A stretch of 64,000 nt of DNA, from the NCBI GenBank assembly GCA_903837785.1, contig CAILVY010000192.1:1-64000 (forward strand), written 5' to 3'. A program made the translations under genes and the position numbers. This document shows, piece after piece, positions 28,028 through 37,364 of this stretch. The notes beneath the pieces were generated by a model, which worked only from the letters and a program-made list of their open reading frames with translations, was not told the origin of the DNA and searched no databases. Origin of the DNA: Candidatus Hydrogenedentota bacterium. Its GTDB lineage: Bacteria > Hydrogenedentota > Hydrogenedentia > Hydrogenedentales > CAILVY01. The number at the start of each line of letters is the position of its first letter. Within the stretch, counting starts at the first letter, position 1.

Positions 28028-28729
28028 ATGACGCAGAAACTCACAGCGGACGACCCGGAGTCGAACAGACTCTCGCCGCTCGCATTGAACTACATTGGCG
28101 CGGCGGGGCACGGCGCCCTTGTGGGCATGCTCGTCCTCTTCGTCGTGCTGTACCGCGTGAAGGGTTCGCCCTATGACGCCACGTGGCAACTGGTTTTGGC
28201 GCAAGTGCTGAGCGGCCGCGCGGGCAGTGCGCATCTCGGCATGGAGTTGGGCTTCAGCCGCTACTACCTCCTCTTTCAAATCTGCATGCACGACTTCATC
28301 CTCATGCTCTACATCTATCCGTGGTTCGCCCGCGGTTACAACAACCTTCCACGCATCCGCGTGCTGGGGAAATCCCTCGTGCGGATGAACGAGTTCCTCA
28401 TTCAGAACAAAGACAGCATCGCCCCCTATGGCGTGGTGGGCTTGCTGGTGCTCGTGTTCTTCCCCTTCTGGAATGTGGGGCCGCTGGTCGGCGTCTCCCT
28501 CGCCTACGTCGTTGGCATGCGCGTTTCGCTGGCATTCACAACAGTGATTGCGGGAAACGTGCTTGCGGTGGCCGCCTGGATCTGGGCTTACGACAAGCTC
28601 CAGCAGTACAACAAGGGCATGGCGCTCGTGCTGCTCCTGTTCTTCTTCGCGCTCGCCATGAGCTGGCCCGCCTACGCGCGCTGGCGCAAGAAGCGAAAGA
28701 AGATGAAGCAGCCCGTGGTGGAGCCGTAA
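28028..28729 (+). CDS. Polytopic membrane protein, similar to small multidrug-export (PF06695) family
   Basis: A 233-residue protein with about five hydrophobic segments (about residues 25-45, 78-102, 132-150, 155-180 and 195-213) and a very basic C-terminus (RWRKKRKKMK). The segment VFFPFWNVGPLVGVSLAYVVGM resembles the conserved P-x-G-x-x-G-x-x-x-AYxxG core of the putative small multidrug-export family. That family's transport role is itself weakly supported. The ATG at 28028 follows AGGGG. It stands alone, divergent from uvrC. Confidence 0.55.
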   Translation: MTQKLTADDPESNRLSPLALNYIGAAGHGALVGMLVLFVVLYRVKGSPYDATWQLVLAQVLSGRAGSAHLGMELGFSRYYLLFQICMHDFILMLYIYPWFARGYNNLPRIRVLGKSLVRMNEFLIQNKDSIAPYGVVGLLVLVFFPFWNVGPLVGVSLAYVVGMRVSLAFTTVIAGNVLAVAAWIWAYDKLQQYNKGMALVLLLFFFALAMSWPAYARWRKKRKKMKQPVVEP

Positions 28730-28791
28730 TCAGGCCGGACCCCGGACGGCCATCCTGCCCCGGATGAAATCGCCCGGCACGATTTGTGCCA

Positions 28792-31700
28792 TCATCCCCC
28801 CGTCCGCGCCACGGCGCGGCACAGAGTCTCCCGAAACACGTCCTTGCTCACGGGTTTGCGAAGAAATCCCCACGCACCGTCATCGAGCATCGACTGCACG
28901 GCGGGCTCGATATCATAACCGCTGCAGATGATGATGGGCATCGCGGGCCGGGCCTGACGGAGCAGGGGGAAGGCCTCATAACCGCTCATCCGAGGCATCC
29001 GAAGGTCCAGCAAGGCGGCGTCGATGGCGCCTTCAAAGGACCGGGCGGTGTTTACGCCCTGCAGCCCGTCGGCCGAGAGCAACACGCGGTAGCCAAGATG
29101 CTCCAGGATGAGACGCGAGGTTGCCGCGACGTCGGGCTCGTCTTCAATCAGCAGAATGGTCCCCTGCCCGGTCGGAAGCGGGGATTCGGGGACCGTCGTC
29201 TGCTCAAAAACCTCATGAAGTGCGGAGAGGTAGACCCGGAAACTGCTGCCTCGCTGGGGATCGCTCTCGACGGCGATATGGCCCCCATGATTTGCAACGA
29301 TGCCGTAAACCGCGGCCAGGCCCAGCCCGCGCCCGTGAAACTTGGTCGTGAAGAACGGCTCGAAAACCCGGGCCAGGGTCCTGCGATCCATGCCGCAGCC
29401 CGTGTCGGCCATTGTCAGGCGCACGTACCGGCCCGGCGGAATCGTCAGCGTTTGCTCCTCGAAGGGTTCCGGAAAGGCCAGGTTCTGGGTGCGTATCGTG
29501 ATCCTGCCCTTGCCCGTGATCGCCTCGGCGGCATTGATGAACAGGTTCATCACAATCTGGCTCATCTGCGTGGAATCCGCAAAGACATTCCAGAGGTCGG
29601 GCGCCAGGCACTGTTCCACCTGGGTTTCGGGCGAGAACGCGTGACCGCACAATTCCAGCGCCTCAGCGACCGATTCATTGATGCACAGGGGCTGGGGCAC
29701 GTAGCGTCCGCCCCGTGCGTAGGCGAGCATCATCTGCGACAGCTCGCCCGCGCGAAGCGCGGCCTTCTGAATGCGCTGAAGCATGTCCAGGGCGTCAGGC
29801 CGATCCTGGCAGTCCAGGCTCAGTATTTCCGCATAGCCCAGAACGCTGGCCATGAGATTGTTGAAGTCGTGGGCGATACCGCCGGCAAGCGTCGCGGTGG
29901 CCTCGATTCGCGAGGCGCGCAGCATATCGGCTTCCGCCTTCTTTCTGGCGGTGACATCTTCGATGAAGCCCTCGTAGGCACCCCGGATGCGTTCGCTTTC
30001 TTCCAGGCTTCGGTAAAGAACCCGCGCAGTCAGCGACGTGCCATCCCTTTTCCGGAATTCGACCTCGCGCGTGGTCCAAGCGCCGCAGGCCTGATGGGCT
30101 TCCTCAAGCATCTGCGGACCCAGCCCCGGGTCGGCCAGCAGACGTTCCGGTTCCGTTCCGGCATTCGCCCAGGCCAGAAAACCGTCCACCGAGCCGAATC
30201 CGAACATGCCGGCCAGGGATGGATTGGCGTTGATGAATGTGCCTTGTCGGTTGAGATGGAAGATGCCGACCGGTGCTTCCGCGACCACGCTGCGGTAGTG
30301 TTCCTCGCTTTCCCGCAAGGCATCCTCCGCCCGCTTGCTCGCGGTAATGTCGCGCGTGAGTCCCACGAGTTGATGCAATTCGCCCGCGGGACCAAAAATG
30401 GGGATGCTCCTGACTTCCCCAATGAATTCCCGGCCATCCTTGTGACGATGAATCAATTCACTTCGGGCGCTGTCCTTCCCGAGCTGTCCCGCGAGCCGAT
30501 CCTCGAGCGTCTGCTGCGCCCGGTGCACGCATTCGGGGTTGAGGAAGGAACTGAAGGACTTGCCTATCAACTCTTCCGGGGCGAAACCCGCTATCTTCTC
30601 CACGGACGGGCTGATGAAAGTGAATTCACCCCGGGCGTTCATGGACCAGACGATGTCGAAGCAGGCGTTGACCAGCCCCCGATAGCGTTCTTCACTGACC
30701 CGGAGTGCTTCCAGCGCGCGGTCGCGCTCCGTGGTGTCGCGTGAAACGCCAATAATCACTGGACGGCCATGCCAGAGGCCGGGCGTGACCCGCGTTTCAA
30801 CGGGAACCGTCTTGCCGTCCCGCGTCAGAAGGGGGACATGACAGTAGAGCGTATCCCCCCCCAGCATCGCCTCAAGGATGCGGCGCGCTTCTTCCCGGCG
30901 GTCCGGAGGATGAATCTCCAGAACATTCTTTCCGACAATCGTCTCCCTCGGGTATCCCAAACCCTGTTCCACCGCGCAATTCACGTCGAGAATCCGGGAA
31001 TCCATGCCAACGATGAACAGGAAATCCTCCACCGTGTCAAAGAGGACCTGCAGGTTCTCCTGGACTTGGCGCAGCGAGTTCTCGATCCGCACCCGGTTGA
31101 CCGCGCCCCCAATCTGGGCTGCCAGGGCGTTGAGGGCAATTCGGGCGGGCGCAGAGATCACATCGCAGGTGTGTGATGCCAGATTGAACACCGCCACGGG
31201 GCAGTTGTCGTACAGCACCGGAATCACCGCCAGCGCGCGAAGCCCCTCATCCTGGGTCTCAGGGTCACTGCGCGAAAGCGTGGCAAACTCGCCGTAAACA
31301 GGCTTGCACAGGTGGGCCAGGACCGCCTGCGGAGTATTCGCCGCATAGAACGAGCACAGCCGAACGAAATTGTCCGAAAGCCCGCAATGAACCGCCAGGC
31401 GCAGGTCCCCCGTGGATTCATCCACAAGATAAATGCCCCCGCAATCGACCCCGTCCATCTCCAATGCGGCCGCGAGCAATCTCTGCAACGCCGAGTGAAG
31501 ATCACTGGTGGAACTCAGGGCCAAGCCCAGTTCGTGCTGGCTTTTCAACAGGTCCTCGGTCTTCCGCTGCGCGGTGACATCCCGGACCACCGAACCCACC
31601 GCCTCCAGGGTGCCGGCCGACCCGAAGACCGGATACAGTTTGATGAAGAGCCGAAGGGGGCGGCCGCGTACAGCCTGTTCCAGTTCGAATTCGAGCGACT

Positions 31701-31941
31701 GGTGCACGTGCAGCACCTGACTGAAGGCCGTGCGCAGCCGCTCGGCCGAGTCGCGCTGAAATAACTGCTCCGGCGTCCCGCCCAGCACCTCCGCCATGGA
31801 CAGGCCGTAAAAGGCCGGCCTGCTGCAGAAGGTATAACGACCATCCAGATCCTGGAGTGAAACGAGGATATCCGCAGATTCCAACAGGGCAGTGAGGTGC
31901 TCCGTGTGCGCCTTCAGAATATTAACGTTCCCCGATGCCAT
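28792..31941 (-). CDS. Soluble multi-PAS/GAF hybrid histidine kinase
   Basis: A 1,049-residue two-component sensor; I chose the ATG at 31941 (AAGG upstream). Domains in order: PAS (15-130), GAF (140-300), three more PAS (305-430, 430-555, 555-685), HisKA with IAHDFNNLMASVLG, where His is the phosphorylation site, HATPase with FINAAEAITG, DTGCGM and GRGLGLAAV, then a receiver domain (930-1045) with the acceptor Asp in DAALLDLRMPRMSG. No transmembrane segment is visible, so it senses cytoplasmic signals. No response regulator with an output domain is adjacent; the phosphate may pass to a distant phosphotransfer protein. Confidence 0.88.
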   Translation of the reverse strand: MASGNVNILKAHTEHLTALLESADILVSLQDLDGRYTFCSRPAFYGLSMAEVLGGTPEQLFQRDSAERLRTAFSQVLHVHQSLEFELEQAVRGRPLRLFIKLYPVFGSAGTLEAVGSVVRDVTAQRKTEDLLKSQHELGLALSSTSDLHSALQRLLAAALEMDGVDCGGIYLVDESTGDLRLAVHCGLSDNFVRLCSFYAANTPQAVLAHLCKPVYGEFATLSRSDPETQDEGLRALAVIPVLYDNCPVAVFNLASHTCDVISAPARIALNALAAQIGGAVNRVRIENSLRQVQENLQVLFDTVEDFLFIVGMDSRILDVNCAVEQGLGYPRETIVGKNVLEIHPPDRREEARRILEAMLGGDTLYCHVPLLTRDGKTVPVETRVTPGLWHGRPVIIGVSRDTTERDRALEALRVSEERYRGLVNACFDIVWSMNARGEFTFISPSVEKIAGFAPEELIGKSFSSFLNPECVHRAQQTLEDRLAGQLGKDSARSELIHRHKDGREFIGEVRSIPIFGPAGELHQLVGLTRDITASKRAEDALRESEEHYRSVVAEAPVGIFHLNRQGTFINANPSLAGMFGFGSVDGFLAWANAGTEPERLLADPGLGPQMLEEAHQACGAWTTREVEFRKRDGTSLTARVLYRSLEESERIRGAYEGFIEDVTARKKAEADMLRASRIEATATLAGGIAHDFNNLMASVLGYAEILSLDCQDRPDALDMLQRIQKAALRAGELSQMMLAYARGGRYVPQPLCINESVAEALELCGHAFSPETQVEQCLAPDLWNVFADSTQMSQIVMNLFINAAEAITGKGRITIRTQNLAFPEPFEEQTLTIPPGRYVRLTMADTGCGMDRRTLARVFEPFFTTKFHGRGLGLAAVYGIVANHGGHIAVESDPQRGSSFRVYLSALHEVFEQTTVPESPLPTGQGTILLIEDEPDVAATSRLILEHLGYRVLLSADGLQGVNTARSFEGAIDAALLDLRMPRMSGYEAFPLLRQARPAMPIIICSGYDIEPAVQSMLDDGAWGFLRKPVSKDVFRETLCRAVARTGG

Positions 31942-32063
31942 GACCGGACGCCTTCTCCAACGATTCGAATCAAGATCCCTCACCTGGTGCCGCGCCCGGT
32001 ACCTTACACCCCGACCGCCGGCAGGCGCAACTCTCCACGCGTCGCCAAAGGGAGAGTACGACG

Positions 32064-33740
32064 CTATTCTTGAATCAGCGGCCAGGCTCCGTAATCCCGT
32101 TCCAGGGGAGTCTCCGCGGCACTCTGCATCACCCAAGCCCCGTACGGCGCATGGACATCGTACGTCAGCTTCGTCCCGTCCGGCCAGCGGAACGTTCGCA
32201 GCAGCGCATCGGCGTCAGGGTTGGCCGTCTTCAGCGTTTCAAGAAGCTCCGCGGCAGCCATGGTAGCGTCCGGAAACAAGGCCATAAGGCCGAATTCGTC
32301 CGAAGACCAGACGGCCAGGAGAAGCCGGCCGGAAAACGCAAACTCAAAGACCTTCCAGTGCACCGCCTCTGCGGCGGGACGGTACTGGCGGGGAACGTGC
32401 ACGGGCCGGTTGCCGCAGGCAAAGCGCCGATACACGCCGGTGTTGTTCCACTGCAGCCAGTCGCCCGCCCCGGGGATGTGGAAGCTCCTGTCAAGATCCT
32501 CCGGGCCGTCCGGCAGCAGCAGCGTGGTCGGCCGCGGTACGACCTGTGATTCGGCATCGGGGCAGGCGCCGCCCGCGCTGAGCACGTAATCGGGACCGCC
32601 GGAGATGATTTCCGGGCTGCCATAGGCGCCATGGCCAACCTGCACGAAATATTCGCGCGGCTTCGCGTGAAAGAGGGCCACGCTTTCCGCGGGCGGGCGG
32701 TAGCGCGACATGAAAGCGTCCAGCGCGCGATCCTGCGCCCTGCGTCCGAACGGCTGCCCGGTCCACGCGGCCACCAGCGCGTTGAGTGAATAGATATCGA
32801 GGCGTGTGTCTCCGGCGTGTTCGGGCTGGCGCCGGAACGGAATGCACGCCCGGAAGTCCATGCTGGCGATGGCGCGGCGGTAAACCGCGTCGTCGATAAT
32901 CGCCCGGGCCAGGGCTGCCAGCTCCGGCGGTTGGGCAAACGTCTCAAGGTTCAGTAAGGCGATCAGGGCGTAGGATTCGTAGGGCACCGAATTGAACTCG
33001 TGGAAGCCATGGCAGCGGATCTGATTCAGGCGGCCCAGGAGCCATTCCTGCAGGCCGTTGCGCGCATTGTCGAATTTCCGGCGCGCGTCGCCGTGAGAGA
33101 AGATCCACTGATTCTTGAGATAGCGGCTGCTCTCCGTCATCAGGATGTGATTCTCCGTGTCGAAGACCAGTCCGAACGTGCGCGGCACTTTCAGCGTGGG
33201 GTGGCCGCCCTCGCCGACCAGGAGCGTGTCCAGCAGGTGTTTCAGCGTGTCCGGATACAGGCGGTCGGGACGGTCGCCAAAGCGATACAGGATTCGTATA
33301 AGCACGGTCTCTGTGAAGTCGTAATCCCCTTCGTTCAGTTCCCACGTCGAACCGGGCACGCTCCAGGGCTCCAGCGACTGCAGGTATTCATTCACCTCGG
33401 GAAGGTCTTTTCCCACCTCAAGCTTGGCCAGCAGCACCCGCGGCGCGTGGCCCTTTCCGGTCTGCCTCCACGGCCCGGGATCCTGTTCCGCAAAGGCCCG
33501 TGCCACCGGCGAGACTTCGTCCGTGGAAGCGCTGACCCGGGGAACCTGGGTGGACTGCACGATCGCGGAAAGCTCGGCGGGCGTGGGCGGAAGCCCCCAG
33601 GGAATGGAATTCACGACAAACACGTAGGGCGCCAGCAGATAGAATCCGCCGGAGGCGAGGAATGCCGTTATCAGTGTTGGGATGGGCATGAACTGTGGCC
33701 GCTCGCAGGTTTCCGGTAACGCGCCGGTCAGGACGGGCAT
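32064..33740 (-). CDS. Exported protein of unknown function, possible helical-toroid fold
   Basis: About 558 residues from the ATG at 33740 (AGGAG, 12-nt spacing). An alternative ATG at 33689 places the hydrophobic segment (MPIPTLITAFLASGGFYLLAPYVFVV) right at the N-terminus. The centre reads TENHILMTESSRYL, HGFHEFNSVPYESYALIALLNL and RLDIYSLNALVAAW. This resembles alpha/alpha-toroid polysaccharide lyases and glycosidases, but I cannot assign a family or catalytic residues. It is upstream of the hybrid kinase on the same strand (122-bp gap) and divergent from the DUF4838 lipoprotein gene. Confidence 0.55.
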   Translation of the reverse strand: MPVLTGALPETCERPQFMPIPTLITAFLASGGFYLLAPYVFVVNSIPWGLPPTPAELSAIVQSTQVPRVSASTDEVSPVARAFAEQDPGPWRQTGKGHAPRVLLAKLEVGKDLPEVNEYLQSLEPWSVPGSTWELNEGDYDFTETVLIRILYRFGDRPDRLYPDTLKHLLDTLLVGEGGHPTLKVPRTFGLVFDTENHILMTESSRYLKNQWIFSHGDARRKFDNARNGLQEWLLGRLNQIRCHGFHEFNSVPYESYALIALLNLETFAQPPELAALARAIIDDAVYRRAIASMDFRACIPFRRQPEHAGDTRLDIYSLNALVAAWTGQPFGRRAQDRALDAFMSRYRPPAESVALFHAKPREYFVQVGHGAYGSPEIISGGPDYVLSAGGACPDAESQVVPRPTTLLLPDGPEDLDRSFHIPGAGDWLQWNNTGVYRRFACGNRPVHVPRQYRPAAEAVHWKVFEFAFSGRLLLAVWSSDEFGLMALFPDATMAAAELLETLKTANPDADALLRTFRWPDGTKLTYDVHAPYGAWVMQSAAETPLERDYGAWPLIQE

Positions 33741-33844
33741 CTTGGCATTAGACTCCTGCGCGGGGCCGTCGGTTTTGCCCGGAGGGGGTGCCTGTGGTAA
33801 AAGACCCGAAAGCGGGATTCGTGAAACGCGGGAGGAACAATACC

Positions 33845-36139
33845 ATGAAGAACGTCGCACTGATCGGAATGTTGCTGCTCTTCGCGGGGGGCTGCGCCCA
33901 TCTGAAGCCGTGGCCCGGCAAGCCCTTCGTGGTGGCGGTGGATGGACAGCCGCGCACGCAGATTGTCGTGGCGGAGAAGGCCTCTCCTTCGACCCGCTAC
34001 GCCGCGGAGGAGTTGCAGCGATTCCTGAAGGAGATGACCGGCGCCGACCTCCCCCTGGTGACGGACGCCGCCCCCATGGCGCAGCACGAGATTCTGGTCG
34101 GGCAGAACGACCATTTCTTCCCTGCCAACATCACGCTGAACGTCGACAAACTGGGTGCCGAAGGCTACATCATCCGCGCGAATGAGAAGCATCTTGTGAT
34201 CGCGGGCGGCGAACCCCGAGGCACCTTGTACGGGGTCTACGGCCTGCTCGAGGACCATCTCGGCTGCCGCTGGTTCATGCCTTCCGTGAGTCGCATTCCT
34301 AAGTCACCCACGCTGAAAGTCCGCGAGATGGAAGAGACCATCGTCCCCCGCCTCGAATACCGCGAACCGTTCACGAAAGACTGTTTCGACGGCGACTGGG
34401 CCGCCCGAAACCGGATGAACTCCAACGCGGCCTCCCTTGATGCCCGCCACGGCGGCAAGATCACCTACTTCGGCTTTGTGCATACGTTTGACGGGCTCGT
34501 TCCCCCAGCCACATATTTCGCCGATCATCCCGAGTATTTCGCCATGGTCAAGGGCCAGCGGCTCCAGGATCACACGCAGTTGTGCTGCACGAACGAGGAC
34601 GTGATTCGCATCGTAACGGAGGAAATCCGCAAGCGGATGCGCGAGCACCCGGAGGCGACCGTCTTTTCCGTGTCCCAGAACGATTGGGGCAATTACTGCC
34701 AATGCGACAGGTGCGCCGCCCTCGCCAAAGCCGAAGACAGTCAGATCGCGCCCGTGCTCCTCCTCGTCAACAAGGTGGCGGCCGCCGTCCGAGACGAGTT
34801 CCCAAACAAGGCGATCGACACCCTGGCGTATCAGTGGACGCGGAAGCCCCCGAAAACCATGCGCCCCGAACCCAATGTCATCATCCGCCTGTGCAGCATC
34901 GAATGCTGCTTTGCGCACCCGTTCGTCAAATGCAACAGCACCGAGAACAAGACTTTCGTCAAGGACGTCGAGGGCTGGTCGAAGATCAGCAACCGCTTGT
35001 GGGTCTGGGACTACGTCACGTCGTTCTCGCACTACTTTGTGCCGTTTCCGAATCTGTATCTGCGCGACGACAACATCCGCTTCTTCGCCGACCACAATGT
35101 CACCGGCATCTTCGAGCAGGACGTGTACACGACGTTCAACGGAGAACTCTCGCCGTTGAGCGGTTATGTTGGCGCCAAACTGCTCTGGAATCCGGACTAC
35201 GACGTAAATCAGGCCGTGGACGAATTCCTGGAGGGCGTCTATGGCGCGGCCGCCAGGCCCATCCGCCGCTATCTCGCGCTGATCCATAACAAAGTCAAGC
35301 GCGAGAACATCCACATGGACATTTGGATCGGACCGGAGCACAGGCATCTCACGAATGGGTTGCTCGCCCGGGCCGATGCCCTGTGGGATGAGGCCGAGGC
35401 CGTCGTGGCCAACGATCCGGCCGTGCTCGAAAGGGTGAAAGTGGCGCGGCTCAGCGTGGACTATGCCATCATCGAGCGCACCCGAGCGCGCTTTGACCGG
35501 GCCTACACTATCGACCACGAGGGTTTCAAGGTGCTCATGGCGCCGGATTTCGCAGCCCGGGTGAAACGCTTCTTCGAAGTGGCGGAACGCAACGGCGTCA
35601 CCGCGATCCGTGAGAACAACGGCGACCTCGGACTCTACAAGAAGGAAATCGGGGGAATGGAGGCGGCAAAGGACTGCCCGCCGCACGACGCGGCTGCTGT
35701 CACCGGCACCGCGCCCGGATTGCGCTGCCGCTATTACGAGGGCGGATGGATGCAGCTTCCGGACTTCAGCACGCTGACGCCGGTTTCTGCGTGCGTCGCG
35801 GCGAAGATCGGACTGGACGCCGTGACCGCGCCCGCCGAGGCATACGGCCTGGTCTTCACCGGCTACATCGAGGTTCCCCGCGACGGCGTCTATACGTTCA
35901 GCCTGAAATCGAACGATGGAAGCATCCTCCTCCTGGACGGAGAGAAGCTCGTGGACAACGACGGCGGCCACAAGACGGAAGCCCGCTCAGGCATGACGGG
36001 GCTGCGCGCGGGCAGGCACCCGCTTGAAGTCCGGTATTTCCAGGCGGGCGGCAACAAGGCCCTCGAATTGCTCTATGCCGGGCCGGGCATCCCCCTGCAG
36101 TCCGTCCCCGCGACCGCGCTTTCGCACACCAAGGAATAG
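33845..36139 (+). CDS. DUF4838/PA14 lipoprotein, putative glycoside-processing enzyme
   Basis: A 764-residue protein starting at ATG 33845 behind GGGAGG, with a lipoprotein signal (LLLFAGGC, Cys about 17). An N-terminal alpha-glucuronidase/GH20-like small domain (STRYAAEELQRFLKEMTGADLP) precedes the DUF4838 TIM-barrel-like region (FSVSQNDWGNYCQCDRC; YVTSFSHYFVPFPNLYLRDD). The last 140 or so residues form a PA14 carbohydrate-binding domain (LRCRYYEGGWMQLPDFS, DGVYTFSLKSNDGSILLLDG). The family is tied to polysaccharide use in Planctomycetes/Bacteroidetes-type bacteria; the reaction is unproven. Confidence 0.85.
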   Translation: MKNVALIGMLLLFAGGCAHLKPWPGKPFVVAVDGQPRTQIVVAEKASPSTRYAAEELQRFLKEMTGADLPLVTDAAPMAQHEILVGQNDHFFPANITLNVDKLGAEGYIIRANEKHLVIAGGEPRGTLYGVYGLLEDHLGCRWFMPSVSRIPKSPTLKVREMEETIVPRLEYREPFTKDCFDGDWAARNRMNSNAASLDARHGGKITYFGFVHTFDGLVPPATYFADHPEYFAMVKGQRLQDHTQLCCTNEDVIRIVTEEIRKRMREHPEATVFSVSQNDWGNYCQCDRCAALAKAEDSQIAPVLLLVNKVAAAVRDEFPNKAIDTLAYQWTRKPPKTMRPEPNVIIRLCSIECCFAHPFVKCNSTENKTFVKDVEGWSKISNRLWVWDYVTSFSHYFVPFPNLYLRDDNIRFFADHNVTGIFEQDVYTTFNGELSPLSGYVGAKLLWNPDYDVNQAVDEFLEGVYGAAARPIRRYLALIHNKVKRENIHMDIWIGPEHRHLTNGLLARADALWDEAEAVVANDPAVLERVKVARLSVDYAIIERTRARFDRAYTIDHEGFKVLMAPDFAARVKRFFEVAERNGVTAIRENNGDLGLYKKEIGGMEAAKDCPPHDAAAVTGTAPGLRCRYYEGGWMQLPDFSTLTPVSACVAAKIGLDAVTAPAEAYGLVFTGYIEVPRDGVYTFSLKSNDGSILLLDGEKLVDNDGGHKTEARSGMTGLRAGRHPLEVRYFQAGGNKALELLYAGPGIPLQSVPATALSHTKE

Positions 36140-36349
36140 GAACCGTTCTCCGGCATTCGAACGCGCCGGAAACGTCTTGACTTGCCCCCCGAGGCGCCGC
36201 AGCGTAGACTCGGGCAAAGGACAAGTGCTGACTCGCGAAAGTGCTCGCCGGGGACCGGCAGATCGTTTAGCGTGGATTCGACGGGTGATTCGGGTAGATT
36301 GACTTGGGTAGGCGGCCGGAAAGCTGGGCGCCCAGGAGGGAGAAACTCG

Positions 36350-37264
36350 ATGACGCACCACATTGCCTCTCGCCGTGCCCGTGTTCCGTGGATAACCCTT
36401 CTCGGGCTCCTTCTCGTGATGCCGGCCCATGCCAACCGCGGCATGATCCCGTTTGATCCGGACGTGAAATTGTTCGAGCCGAACCAGCGCGCCATGATCG
36501 CCTGGAACGGCACCGAGGAGATCCTGGTGCTCTCGACGGATGTGCATGCCTCGAAAGCGACGAAAGTGCTCGAGGTGCTGCCCGTTCCCGATGAACCGAC
36601 CGTAAAGAAGGGCGACCCCGAAGTCTTCGAGAAGGCCACGCGCCTGATCAACAGCCGAGTTCATCGGCAAATGCCCCTCGGCGGAGGGCCAAGGGGCACG
36701 GCGGGCGGCGTGAAATCGGCTGAGCCCGCGGGCGAGGTCACCTTCCACGAGAAGATCGGCGCACACGACGTCTCCGTGACACACGTGCTCAGCGCGGAAG
36801 GCTTCTGTGAATGGGCCGAGGACTACCTCAAGAGAGCCGGCGCCGAGAACCCGCGCGTATCCGAGCCCATGCAAGGCGTCATCCGGGGCTACATCAAAAA
36901 CGGCTTCACGTGGTTTGTCTACGACGTCATCGAACTGAGCGAGGCGGTGAAAACCAATAGCCCGCTCCAGTACCGCTTTAAGAGTTCCTGCGTCTACTAC
37001 CCCCTGAAGATCACGCGCACGGACAATGCCGAAACCAACATCCGCCTGCTCATCTTGTCCCCTCACATGGTCACAAACTTCGCCGACCTGCCCATTGACC
37101 AAATCACGATGCCCTTTCCGATCATCGATATCACCGCGAACGAATTGGGCATGCTCAACCCCGACATGGCCGCCCTGCTCGGCAATCAGCCGGGAATGAA
37201 ACTACGGATCTGGGAACTCCACAAACGCACCCGCCACTTCAGTCACGATCTCATGGCGTACTGA
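36350..37264 (+). CDS. DUF2330-like exported protein
   Basis: A 304-residue protein from ATG 36350 behind a strong AGGAGGG. A signal peptide ends near MPAHA. The N-terminal RAMIAWNGTEEILVLSTDV and VLEVLPVPDEPTV match the DUF2330 pattern (a beta-rich secreted family). No catalytic motif was seen. It lies downstream of the DUF4838 gene after 210 bp, and is convergent with the M23 peptidase gene. Confidence 0.65.
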   Translation: MTHHIASRRARVPWITLLGLLLVMPAHANRGMIPFDPDVKLFEPNQRAMIAWNGTEEILVLSTDVHASKATKVLEVLPVPDEPTVKKGDPEVFEKATRLINSRVHRQMPLGGGPRGTAGGVKSAEPAGEVTFHEKIGAHDVSVTHVLSAEGFCEWAEDYLKRAGAENPRVSEPMQGVIRGYIKNGFTWFVYDVIELSEAVKTNSPLQYRFKSSCVYYPLKITRTDNAETNIRLLILSPHMVTNFADLPIDQITMPFPIIDITANELGMLNPDMAALLGNQPGMKLRIWELHKRTRHFSHDLMAY

Positions 37265-37364
37265 GGCGGGACCCACACACCGCCCTGCGGAATTGAGAAG
37301 GCAGTGATTCGAAGGCGCCGGGACTCCAGCCGGCAAGGATGCCGACATTCCCGGAAAACCGCAT

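Noticed and set aside
28786-30744. A 652-codon + strand frame
   Set aside because: It is the antisense of the hybrid kinase gene, whose PAS, HisKA, HATPase and receiver motifs are unambiguous.
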